Assembly: GCA_017539565.1 (NCBI GenBank)
Contig: JAFYCS010000048.1
Span: 1 to 64,000 of the forward strand
Length of the DNA: 64,000 nt
Direction: 5' to 3'
Origin: Lachnospiraceae bacterium
Lineage (GTDB): Bacteria; Bacillota; Clostridia; Lachnospirales; Lachnospiraceae
Below the pieces are notes generated by a model, which was given only the letters and a program-made list of their open reading frames with translations, made no database searches and had not been told where the DNA came from. The translations under genes were made by a program, and so were the position numbers. Positions 16,525 to 24,796 of this stretch are shown here, in pieces (the stretch's first letter is position 1; every line of letters begins with the position of its first letter).

Positions 16525-18270
16525 ATGAGTGCTCATTTCAGAAATTTCACTACTGTAGTCTACATCCCTGCCTGGATAGGACAGAACCTTACCAGGGAAA
16601 AGCTGGAGACGGACTATGCTTTTATCGAGAAATATATAGGCCTTGACAAGGTTTATCTGGAGACCCATCGCGGTGGAGTCGATATCAAAGAAGACCAGCT
16701 TCTGATGATCAGGGATTTTCTGCAGGATAAGGGAGTGACGGTATCCGGCGGCATCACCACGACGATAGATGATTTTGACGGAGCGGAGAAGGGGAAGAGA
16801 AGACTTTTCGGCACCTTCTGCTATACGGATCCGGCCATGCGTGAACGGATGAAGCAGATTTCCGAATATGCGGCACGTCTCTTTGATGAGGTCATACTGG
16901 ATGATTTCTATTTCACCAACTGTACCTGTGAAAGATGCATAAAGGAAAAGGGAGACCGCGACTGGGTAACGTTCCGCCGCGAGCTTATGCGTGACGTGTC
17001 CAAAAACCTGGTGGTTGATCCTGCGAAGGCTGTCAATCCGGGTGTAAAGATGGTGATAAAATATCCCAACTGGCGTGAATCATTTCATTTTACCGGATAT
17101 GTTCCCGAAGCACAGGATGATATATTCGATGCGACATATATAGGCACAGAGACCCGAAGCCCCCAGTATACCGACCAGCATCTGCCGGAGTATCTGAGCT
17201 ACTCTCTGGTCAGGTTTATGGAAAACGCATGGCCAGGAAGGTGCGGTGGCGGCTGGTTTGATACCTATCAGTGTTATTCGGTGGACCGTTATCTGGAACA
17301 GGCTTATCTTACCGCGTTTGCGCAGGCTAAGGAGCTTATGATGTTCCAATGGAGCGACCTGATAGATAATCCTTATGTTTGCGCACTGGGACTGCAGATC
17401 GGAAAGATCGATGCGCTGATGGACAAGCTGGGGAAAGCAACAGGTATACCTGTATACATCCCTCACGCATCCTGCGGGGAGAATCACCTGGAGATGAGAC
17501 TGGGCATGCTGGGTGTGCCTATAGAGCCGGTTCCCTATTTCCCGGCTACTGAGCCTAAACTGCTGCTGACCGAATCGGCCGCAGAGGATAAGGGCATAGT
17601 TGACAAGCTGGCTGCCTATGTGGAAAAGGGCGGGGATGCCGTCATAACCACAGGCTTTCTGAAGCACACCGGAGATGAACTGAGGAATCGCGGGCTTACG
17701 GAAGCATATCTGGGCGGCGGCAGGGTAAATGCCACCAGATATCAGGTGACCGGAGATTTCGCAGGCTATACAGAACACTGTATACCTGTATTATTTCCCG
17801 AGATAGTTCACGGAAATAACGCGTCATGGTCATTATTAAATGCCGGTGACGGGGATGAGCATTCATCTGTGTTCTTAAGGAGTGCTTATGGTAAGGGCAG
17901 GCTTTACATCTGGGCTGTCCCGGAGCACGGCAGCGATATTTACAGGATGCCGCAGGAAGCTGTAGATGTGCTTAAGAGAGCGCTTTTGAGCTCCGGTCAT
18001 GATACTTACGTGACGGGAAATGACATTTCGATGTTTACATATGACGACGGCAGCGTTATCCTATATAGATATGTTAAGAATGATAACCATACCGTGCGGG
18101 TGACCCTTCATACGACGAAGAAGGTCAAAGCGCTGAAGGATCTTAACAGCGGCAGGGAGATACCCGTAAGGGAAAAATTCCTGTTTGAGGATTTTGAGAG
18201 GCATACTGAATACGTGGCTGAAGTCATACTACAGCCCGGAATGTTCAGCGGATTTAAGTGGGAAGAGTGA
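16525..18270 (+). CDS. GH42-like glycoside hydrolase (TIM barrel plus trimerisation-type domain), substrate unknown
   Basis: ATG 16525 follows GCGGAGGTATCCC; the longer frame upstream lacks a site. The 581-residue cytoplasmic protein begins with a barrel-like half whose strand end DEVILDDFYFTNCTCERCIK carries acidic residues and a small Cys cluster. A second conserved-looking block is MMFQWSDLIDNPYVCALG. The middle resembles the amidotransferase-like trimerisation domain of GH42 beta-galactosidases (LLLTESAAEDKGIVDKLAAY then VEKGGDAVITTGF), and a beta-sandwich ends the protein. No family could be named with certainty. Position between a GH74 enzyme and an exporter suggests action on a xyloglucan side chain or derived oligosaccharide. 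Confidence 0.6.
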   Translation: MSAHFRNFTTVVYIPAWIGQNLTREKLETDYAFIEKYIGLDKVYLETHRGGVDIKEDQLLMIRDFLQDKGVTVSGGITTTIDDFDGAEKGKRRLFGTFCYTDPAMRERMKQISEYAARLFDEVILDDFYFTNCTCERCIKEKGDRDWVTFRRELMRDVSKNLVVDPAKAVNPGVKMVIKYPNWRESFHFTGYVPEAQDDIFDATYIGTETRSPQYTDQHLPEYLSYSLVRFMENAWPGRCGGGWFDTYQCYSVDRYLEQAYLTAFAQAKELMMFQWSDLIDNPYVCALGLQIGKIDALMDKLGKATGIPVYIPHASCGENHLEMRLGMLGVPIEPVPYFPATEPKLLLTESAAEDKGIVDKLAAYVEKGGDAVITTGFLKHTGDELRNRGLTEAYLGGGRVNATRYQVTGDFAGYTEHCIPVLFPEIVHGNNASWSLLNAGDGDEHSSVFLRSAYGKGRLYIWAVPEHGSDIYRMPQEAVDVLKRALLSSGHDTYVTGNDISMFTYDDGSVILYRYVKNDNHTVRVTLHTTKKVKALKDLNSGREIPVREKFLFEDFERHTEYVAEVILQPGMFSGFKWEE

Positions 18271-19634
18271 ACGAAAAGAAAAACAGCGTTACCCAGGGCA
18301 GTCTGCCGAAGGCGATAGTGGCCTTCGCCCTGCCGCTGGCGGCAACAGGAATCTTACAACAATTGTTTAATGCGGCGGATGTGGCCGTAGTGGGGCGCTT
18401 TACCGGAGACAAGGGTGAAGCCTGTATGGCGGCAGTAGGTGCCAATACACCCATAATAGGCCTCATTGTCAACAGCTTTGTGGCTATATCCATGGGCAGT
18501 AATGTGGTAATAGCCAATGCTGTGGGACGCAGGTCGGAAAAAGATGCCAACAAGGCGGCGCATACATCCATAAGCTTTGCGCTGATAGCGGGTGTAGTTC
18601 TATTAATACTGGCACAGCTGCTGGCTGAACCTGTATTCAGATCCCAGAGCCTGCCGGATGAAGTATATCCGATGGCTCTTCTGTATTTCAGGCTGTATGT
18701 GGGCGGGCTTCCCGTGATACTCCTGTATAACTTTGAGGCGGCTATATTCAGATCTACCGGTGATACCAGAACGCCTTTGATAGCGCTGGTCATATCCGGT
18801 GTTCTTAACGTACTGCTTAATATAAGTCTGGTGGTAGGGCTTGGCCGTACGGTGGACGGTGTGGCTATAGCCACGGTCTTATCAAATGCGGTAAGCTGTG
18901 TGATCCTGGGGATCATGCTTATAAAGGGCAGGACTCACATTAAGCTGGATATCAGGCAGCTTAAGATTGATAAAGCGGTGCTTAAGAAGATCCTGGCCAT
19001 AGGAGTGCCGGCCGGGCTTCAGTCCATGGTCTTTTCGGCTGCGAACATCATAATCCAGGCAGCAGTCAACAGCCTTGGAACGGTAGTTATGGCTGCCTCC
19101 AGCGCGGCATTTAACCTTGAGATATTCGCTTATCAGGTATTCAACAGCTTTTCGCAGGCTACGACCACCTTTGTCGGGCAGAATTTCGGCGCCGGCAAGA
19201 TCAAACGCTGTAAGCAGAGCATGTTCGTCTCACTGATAGAAGGTGCTGTGGCTCTTGGGATCGCTGTTGCCCTTATATTGGGCTTCGGCAGGAACATTCT
19301 TTCGATATTTAACGACAATCCTGAGGTCATTGAGGTGGGCTATCAGAGGCTGATCCTTATCTTTTCGGCCTATTTCTTCAGTATGACCTATGAGATAGTA
19401 TCTGGCTACCTAAGGGGCTTCGGTATATCGGTTATCCCGGCTATCATCACTATGGTCTGCGTATGCGGAGTCAGGATCAGCTGGATCTATCTGGTATTTC
19501 CTCTGGAACGTACATTTAACCGCATAATGATGGTCTACCCCATCAGTCTGGCCACCACGGCAGTCGCGATGGTCATCGCGGCCCTCATCCTGCACCCGGG
19601 GGCAAAGCATGAGCGCACGCAGATGTCATCCTGA
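18267..19634 (+). CDS. MATE-family (multidrug/oligosaccharidyl-lipid type) transporter
   Basis: The product has twelve membrane helices in two related halves. The first begins QGSLPKAIVAFALPLAATGI, then LFNAADVAVVGRFTG and NALVGRRS-like VVIANAVGRRSEKDANKA; the second has IGVPAGLQSMVFSAANIIIQ and TTFVGQNFGAGKIKR. MATE transporters move cationic compounds outward using Na+ or H+. GTG 18267 overlaps the upstream TGA (GTGA), which suggests coupled translation; GTG 18258 is an alternative. The TGA stop lies inside a copy of the dispersed repeat (CAGATGTCATCCTGAGC), so the repeat supplies the last codons. The exported compound is unknown. Confidence 0.88.
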   Translation: MNEKKNSVTQGSLPKAIVAFALPLAATGILQQLFNAADVAVVGRFTGDKGEACMAAVGANTPIIGLIVNSFVAISMGSNVVIANAVGRRSEKDANKAAHTSISFALIAGVVLLILAQLLAEPVFRSQSLPDEVYPMALLYFRLYVGGLPVILLYNFEAAIFRSTGDTRTPLIALVISGVLNVLLNISLVVGLGRTVDGVAIATVLSNAVSCVILGIMLIKGRTHIKLDIRQLKIDKAVLKKILAIGVPAGLQSMVFSAANIIIQAAVNSLGTVVMAASSAAFNLEIFAYQVFNSFSQATTTFVGQNFGAGKIKRCKQSMFVSLIEGAVALGIAVALILGFGRNILSIFNDNPEVIEVGYQRLILIFSAYFFSMTYEIVSGYLRGFGISVIPAIITMVCVCGVRISWIYLVFPLERTFNRIMMVYPISLATTAVAMVIAALILHPGAKHERTQMSS

Positions 19635-19676
19635 GCTCCCTTCATGTCATCCTGAGCGAAGCGAAGGATCTTTTTT
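19624..19676. repeat. Dispersed hairpin repeat, copy b (partial plus full unit)
   Basis: A truncated unit TGTCATCCTGAGC (19624-19636) is followed by a full unit, TGTCATCCTGAGCGAAGCG then AAGGATCTTTTTT (19645-19676). The T-run makes it a plausible terminator for the GH74 cluster. Confidence 0.75.
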
Positions 19677-19778
19677 AGTAAATTTTCCCAATTTTCTTCA
19701 TTTAAACTCAACATTTTCCCGTTTTGACCGATATAGTTAATGAGGTGTGTTAACCCTGCCCGAAATGGCTTGCATTAT

Positions 19779-19807
19779 TTGACCACAGGTGGCCCGGGTG
19801 CTATAAT
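19779..19807 (+). promoter_or_regulatory. Promoter of the pilus operon
   Basis: TTGACC (19779-19784), exactly 17 bp and TATAAT (19802-19807) lie 54 bp before the first pilin start. No other good promoter is seen until the pilB/pilA region, so about 17 kb may depend on it. Confidence 0.8.
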
Positions 19808-19861
19808 TTAAGGGTTAAAGTAGCGTTTTTTCATATGATTAAGGTGCAAAGGAGTGCGCTT

Positions 19862-20587
19862 ATGGGTGCTGAGACGAGACAGAACAGACGAAACGCTTTA
19901 TACAAAAACGAGAAAGGCTTCACCCTGGTGGAGCTTATTGTCGTGCTTGTGATATTAGCTATTATGGCGGCGATACTGATTCCCCAGCTGCTGGGATGGA
20001 TAGATGAGGCAAAGAATAAGGGTGATGTAATAACAGCCCGTAATACGATAACCGCTACTCAGGCAAAGCTTACCGAACTGTATGCATTTGCGCGTGAAGG
20101 TCAGGCGGCCGGAAAGGACGGGGGAGGCAATAAAAGGAATAAGGCTACAGTTATAAAGGGCAAACAGGGAGATAATGATAACGGTGACTGTGATGTGACA
20201 GGTACTGATTTTGCAAAGTCAATACTTGATACTATCGATGAAGAACCATACGTGCTTATTTTGGGTATGGGAAGAATGGACAAGTATAAAGAGACGGATC
20301 TGAAAAGGGCATTCACCGTATATGTAGCCATGTATATGAAGACGGAGGATTCAAAACCCTTGTTTTTTGACGGGGAGCAGTGGACTACAAAATATCCGGA
20401 GAAGGATAAAAGGGATCCGGATGCAGTGTTTTATCCAACAGAAAATAAAATGAAGAAAAACGATGTATTTATCCAGTATTATATTATCTCCAATAAGACA
20501 GGCAAGGATCATACAAACAGTGATAAGAATAAAAATCTCTGGAATCATCTGCGCAGGCTGAGCGGAAGTAAGTATGCACAATGGTGA
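19862..20587 (+). CDS. Type IV pilin-like protein (class III prepilin signal)
   Basis: ATG 19862 follows CAAAGGAGTGCGCTT; the in-frame ATG at 19835 lacks a site. A basic leader (ETRQNRRNALYKNEKG) ends in Gly, and cleavage before FTLVELIVVLVILAIMAAIL gives the N-methylated Phe and Glu5 of type IV pilins. The hydrophobic helix is followed by an amphipathic helix (AKNKGDVITARNTITATQAK) and a charged C-terminal domain of about 170 residues rich in Lys and Asp. It is the first gene of the pilus operon. Together with the major pilin at 38423 and the one at 24134 it is likely a structural or minor pilin. The 241-residue length is in the normal range. Confidence 0.85.
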   Translation: MGAETRQNRRNALYKNEKGFTLVELIVVLVILAIMAAILIPQLLGWIDEAKNKGDVITARNTITATQAKLTELYAFAREGQAAGKDGGGNKRNKATVIKGKQGDNDNGDCDVTGTDFAKSILDTIDEEPYVLILGMGRMDKYKETDLKRAFTVYVAMYMKTEDSKPLFFDGEQWTTKYPEKDKRDPDAVFYPTENKMKKNDVFIQYYIISNKTGKDHTNSDKNKNLWNHLRRLSGSKYAQW

Positions 20588-20693
20588 TATTTCTGCAGCC
20601 TGACCATACAGACAGCCGGGAAATATGTATAACTTTGTTTTTTATATAAGCAGGAAATTACCGGTCACGGACAGAGTGCAAAGGAGTGCGCTT

Positions 20694-23600
20694 ATGAAAG
20701 AATTGAGACGGAACGGATATAAAGTCATAAGAAAAAATGCAAAAGGCTTCACCCTGGTGGAGCTTATTGTCGTACTCATGATAATCGCTATTCTGGCTGC
20801 GCTGGCATTACCGGCGCTTTTTGGCTTTTTGGATAATGCCCATAAAAAGCAGGTGATCTCCAGGGCACAGACAGCTCTTTCGTCTACTCAGGCAGCTCTT
20901 TCGGATATCTATTCATCAAATGATAATAAGTATGACAGTGATAAGCGTGTCCAGACACGTATAAATGCCGGATCTGAAGAAGGAGATCAGACAGAGTTTA
21001 CAGTATGGTGCGTAGTACCGCTGTATGACGAGCCGGTAGGCGATGAAGAAGCTACGAAGGCTATAGTCAGCGAGATAGGCTCATATACTATCGGCATGGC
21101 GTTGTATAAGGATTATGAAGCGGAATATGCTGCATATAACGGTATCGAATGGGAAGTATTTGACAGCGAAGAAGAAGCGCTTGCTATGTTAAGCCAGGGG
21201 AAGGAAATAGCCGTCAGCAGATCCAAAGAAGATAACAGCGATGTTATCTGTGTCTGGCCCTTTGAAAAAGGTGATGATTACGCTTTGATGGATGACGGCC
21301 CCAGAAAGCCCGATCCGGAAGATGAGGAAGATGATACTCCCGTCATCGTGTGCCAGAAAAAAGTCAGATTCTGGGACAATCCCGATGGCAAGGCATTTTA
21401 TGTTAGTGGGGATGAATCTGATACACCGGCAGATGATCATTATGTAGATCTTATTTTTAATCAGGATGACCGTGGCGTCATTTCCATTGATGATGGGCAG
21501 TGGAACAGTAATTCCAACGAATTCCGTCAAGGTATCACCAGGCTGATACTGAAGCCTTTATATACCTATATTTTCAGATATTGGAAGCTGAAGGACGGTG
21601 ATTTTGCGGCTGCAGACCGGAGTGCTATAGAGAGTTATATATTCAGCAATGAGCCTATGGAATATGAATTCGTTGCCCAGGTTATACGTGATCCTAATCT
21701 GAAAGAAGTGGCTACGCTTAGTAAGCAGCTGTTTAAAGACAGGATCAATAATACTACAAGTGGCATGAGACAGATACCTACTGAAGAGTATACTCTTGAA
21801 GAGGTGAAGAAGAAGAGCGGGGCAAAAAAAGTTGATGACAATGAGACCGATTTTTCAATATATGCCTGGTATAGCGGTAATGAACTTCAGTGGTGGACCG
21901 ATGCGCTGGTTGCATATCTGCCGGCTGATGGCAGCAGCTGGCTGGAAGGTAAGGGATATCTGAATACAGTTGATTTTACGGGCTTTGATGCAGAAAAGCT
22001 TACGACTGCGGAAAGGATGTTTGCAGAATGTAAAAATCTGAAATCCGTGAATTTTGGTAATGACTTCAACGCGATTAACCTTACAAATATGAATGAATGC
22101 TTTGGTTATAATCTGGAAAAACTGGATGACACTAAAAACAATATGGAATATAACTTAAAAACGGTGGATCTCAGTGGTGTTAAGGAAGTCGGCCCTGCAC
22201 TAAGCTTGACAAAGGCATTTATGAACCGCGCCGGTCTTACATCGGTGACTTTCGGAGAGGGCTTTAGATCAACAAAGATAAACGGTAGCCTGGCACATCT
22301 GTTCTATAAAAATGAGGCCCTGAATCAAGTGAATCTTTCGGGATGGAATGTAGGACAGGTTACAAGTCTTGAACATGCTTTTTATAACTGTAAATCGCTT
22401 AAGCTTGTAAATGGCGCATTTGAAGGCTGGGATCTTCAGAATGTCGAAACACTTTTCTATGCGTTTTACGGCTGTGGTGAAAATACACATCATGAATCGG
22501 ATATGCATGAACTAAAGACCGGAGACAAGCTTGCAAATATTGCGGAATGTTTTAAGCTGTCAACATTTACCAGCCTAGATCTGAGAGGATTTAATGTTAC
22601 GAATGTCACAAACATGCGATCCTTTGTTTCAACATGCAGTGAACTTAAGACGCTGAATATGACCGGCTGGCGGCCGACAAAAATGGTCAATATGATGGAA
22701 GCGTTCAGGGACTGCGCCGTGTTAGAGAAAATAGATGTATCTTACTGGAACCTCAGTGATGTGGAGATATTATTCCGTACTTTTTCCGGATGCCACAAGG
22801 CTCAGATAATTACAACGGGATGGGGGGATGAAGAGTACAGACCCAAGAACGGAAAACTCAGATCGGTAATGGATATGTTTAAGGATTGCAACAGTATGAC
22901 CGGGACCGTGGACCTCAGCGGATGGAGTACCACCGGATTAAAGGGGGATTTCTATCTGGAGAATACCGGGGAGTATACTAACACCGGCTGGTATAAGGTT
23001 GATGGTGATATGGCCAATATGTTCAGCGGCTGTTCATCGTTGCAGGGGGTAAGTCTTAATGGCTGGGATATTACAAATGCAAAGAATCTTGGAGGTGTTT
23101 TTACAAACTGCAGTAGCCTGAAAACGCTTGATCTTGGCGGGTTTACAGTCGGCGGAAACTTCACAAATACTTTTTTGAATGGGGTAAAAAGCAGTCTTGA
23201 GACCCTTGTACTGAAGAAAGCAAACTTTGGCGCCATAAGCTCGCTGGCCTCTTTCTTCACCGGCTATCCGATGCTTGAACGTGTAGATATGGATGGATTT
23301 ACAGCTGAAGGTACAACAAATATCTCAAAGATGTTTGCCAGCAATGCCAGACTTAATACCGTGATCATGTCAAATGTTAAACTTGGAACGGCAACCGATG
23401 CCTCGTACATTTTCGGAGAGTGTAAAAATCTTATAGAAGTGGATCTGAGTAATGCTGAATTTACGGCTCTCCAAAATGCGACGGGAATGTTTAATAAGTG
23501 CTATAGTCTAAAGACAGTCAGCTTTGGGGATAAACTGGATCTGGGCAGTGTTACTACAATGAAACTTATGTTCTTTGACTGCATCTCTTTGGAGAATCTT

Positions 23601-24113
23601 GCAGCAGAGAAAATATATACGAGTAACAACTTACAAAGTGTTGAGGATATGTTTAAGGGATGTTTCAGGCTAAAACATGTCTATCTTGATAATATGAATA
23701 CCCATGGAACAAAGATCATGACCGGTATGTTTAATATGGGGGATTGGAATACGACCAAGACGATCGATTTAGGAGACGACCGGGAGATATCAGTTACACC
23801 CCAGATATTTGCGGATGAAAGTGCATTGAAGGAAATACGTCTGGGCCCGGATTTTATGCCGACGAGTGTGACCGATGCAAATAACGTGGGTAGTATGTTC
23901 AAGAGATGTGTGGCTCTGGAGACCATACGTGTATATGACGGGATGGATATAACAACATTAACTAATACACCCAAGAATACCTGTTTTGAAGGTGATACAA
24001 AGCTTAAGGGCGGGGCAGGGACTGTTTTTTCTTCCAATCATACGAACCAGTATTACGGATGCATTGATGGTAAAAACGGTAAGCCGGGATATTTCACGGA
24101 GATAACGCAATAA
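20694..24113 (+). CDS. Giant pilin: prepilin N-terminus fused to DUF285/BspA-type repeats (1139 aa)
   Basis: ATG 20694 has the same 20-odd-base translation start as the first pilin (GTGCAAAGGAGTGCGCTTAT), so the upstream ATG at 20625 is not used. The leader ends NAKG and the mature protein starts FTLVELIVVLMIIAILAALA, a normal pilin helix. After about 390 residues of mixed sequence, about twenty repeats of the form MF.xCxxLKxVxFG...LTNM follow from residue 430 to the end (MFAECKNLKSV, MFKDCNSM, MFSGCSSLQGV, MFNKCYSLKTV, MFKRCVALETI). These are BspA-like leucine-rich repeats of the DUF285 type, surface-adhesin modules in other bacteria. The end GKPGYFTEI is usual for such domains. A tip or minor pilin that displays an adhesin is the inferred role. 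Confidence 0.85.
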   Translation: MKELRRNGYKVIRKNAKGFTLVELIVVLMIIAILAALALPALFGFLDNAHKKQVISRAQTALSSTQAALSDIYSSNDNKYDSDKRVQTRINAGSEEGDQTEFTVWCVVPLYDEPVGDEEATKAIVSEIGSYTIGMALYKDYEAEYAAYNGIEWEVFDSEEEALAMLSQGKEIAVSRSKEDNSDVICVWPFEKGDDYALMDDGPRKPDPEDEEDDTPVIVCQKKVRFWDNPDGKAFYVSGDESDTPADDHYVDLIFNQDDRGVISIDDGQWNSNSNEFRQGITRLILKPLYTYIFRYWKLKDGDFAAADRSAIESYIFSNEPMEYEFVAQVIRDPNLKEVATLSKQLFKDRINNTTSGMRQIPTEEYTLEEVKKKSGAKKVDDNETDFSIYAWYSGNELQWWTDALVAYLPADGSSWLEGKGYLNTVDFTGFDAEKLTTAERMFAECKNLKSVNFGNDFNAINLTNMNECFGYNLEKLDDTKNNMEYNLKTVDLSGVKEVGPALSLTKAFMNRAGLTSVTFGEGFRSTKINGSLAHLFYKNEALNQVNLSGWNVGQVTSLEHAFYNCKSLKLVNGAFEGWDLQNVETLFYAFYGCGENTHHESDMHELKTGDKLANIAECFKLSTFTSLDLRGFNVTNVTNMRSFVSTCSELKTLNMTGWRPTKMVNMMEAFRDCAVLEKIDVSYWNLSDVEILFRTFSGCHKAQIITTGWGDEEYRPKNGKLRSVMDMFKDCNSMTGTVDLSGWSTTGLKGDFYLENTGEYTNTGWYKVDGDMANMFSGCSSLQGVSLNGWDITNAKNLGGVFTNCSSLKTLDLGGFTVGGNFTNTFLNGVKSSLETLVLKKANFGAISSLASFFTGYPMLERVDMDGFTAEGTTNISKMFASNARLNTVIMSNVKLGTATDASYIFGECKNLIEVDLSNAEFTALQNATGMFNKCYSLKTVSFGDKLDLGSVTTMKLMFFDCISLENLAAEKIYTSNNLQSVEDMFKGCFRLKHVYLDNMNTHGTKIMTGMFNMGDWNTTKTIDLGDDREISVTPQIFADESALKEIRLGPDFMPTSVTDANNVGSMFKRCVALETIRVYDGMDITTLTNTPKNTCFEGDTKLKGGAGTVFSSNHTNQYYGCIDGKNGKPGYFTEITQ

Positions 24114-24133
24114 AGCAGCGGGCAGGGATACAG

Positions 24134-24781
24134 ATGAGAACAGATGCGGGTAAAGACAAGAGCATGAGTAATAAAGGCTTCACTCTGGTGGAGCTTGTTG
24201 TGGTACTCGTGATACTTGCTATACTTGCGGCGCTGGTCACACCGGCTCTGCTTGGCTTTATCGATAATGCAAACCGTGAAGAAGAGAAGACACATGCGAA
24301 GGTATTATTAAATGCCGTGCAGTCGAAGCTTTCTTCGCTTTATGATCAGGGGCTGATGCCAAATGTCGATCCTGAAGGGATCGGAGACAAATCCACGGAT
24401 TTTCTCTGGAAGACCGAATGGTCGAATGATGTTATATATAATTCGGGCCTGAAGGAAAAACCGTATATCTGCGGATTTGCATGCGGACAGTTAAGCAGCG
24501 GCGGAAGTTCCAATTACCTGGATCAGGGGCTGGGCGCCCTTAAAAAGGGCTATAAAGTATATGCGTTTTTCTATATGGACAGCAATACCAGTGCTCCTCT
24601 TTTCTATTACGGTGAAGAGTGGAGTGATCAGCCGCCGCAGATAGATGAAGCGGACGGTTCGATTCAGGTTTCGGAAGAAGAATCGGTATTCCTGTCATCC
24701 TGGTATGTGCTTGATGGATGTCAGGGAACGGAAGGTGTAAGTCGTACCTGGGATGTGGTGCTGGCTGCGGTCAGGAACTGA
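24134..24781 (+). CDS. Type IV pilin-like protein
   Basis: The leader MRTDAGKDKSMSNKG is followed by FTLVELVVVLVILAILAALV, giving a class III signal with Glu5, then PALLGFIDNANREEEKTHAK as the amphipathic continuation. The remaining domain (about 150 residues) includes aromatic-rich strands (YKVYAFFYMDSN, APLFYYGEEW) that resemble the C-terminal part of the first and major pilins, where YYDGTTGEWFEG or FFDGEQWTT occurs. So these pilins share a common globular fold. ATG 24164 (MSNKG) is an alternative start. It lies 20 bp after the DUF285 pilin and 15 bp before the GLUG pilin. Confidence 0.83.
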   Translation: MRTDAGKDKSMSNKGFTLVELVVVLVILAILAALVTPALLGFIDNANREEEKTHAKVLLNAVQSKLSSLYDQGLMPNVDPEGIGDKSTDFLWKTEWSNDVIYNSGLKEKPYICGFACGQLSSGGSSNYLDQGLGALKKGYKVYAFFYMDSNTSAPLFYYGEEWSDQPPQIDEADGSIQVSEEESVFLSSWYVLDGCQGTEGVSRTWDVVLAAVRN

Positions 24782-24796
24782 TAAAGAAGGCGTTGT

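Noticed and set aside
19680-19861. c-di-GMP riboswitch before the pilus operon
   Set aside because: No GEMM-type core was found by eye here or in 38236-38422. The regions hold ordinary promoter-like elements only.
20625-20693. Upstream ATG for the DUF285 pilin
   Set aside because: It lacks a ribosome binding site and would place 41 residues before the cleavage site. ATG 20694 has AAAGGAG.
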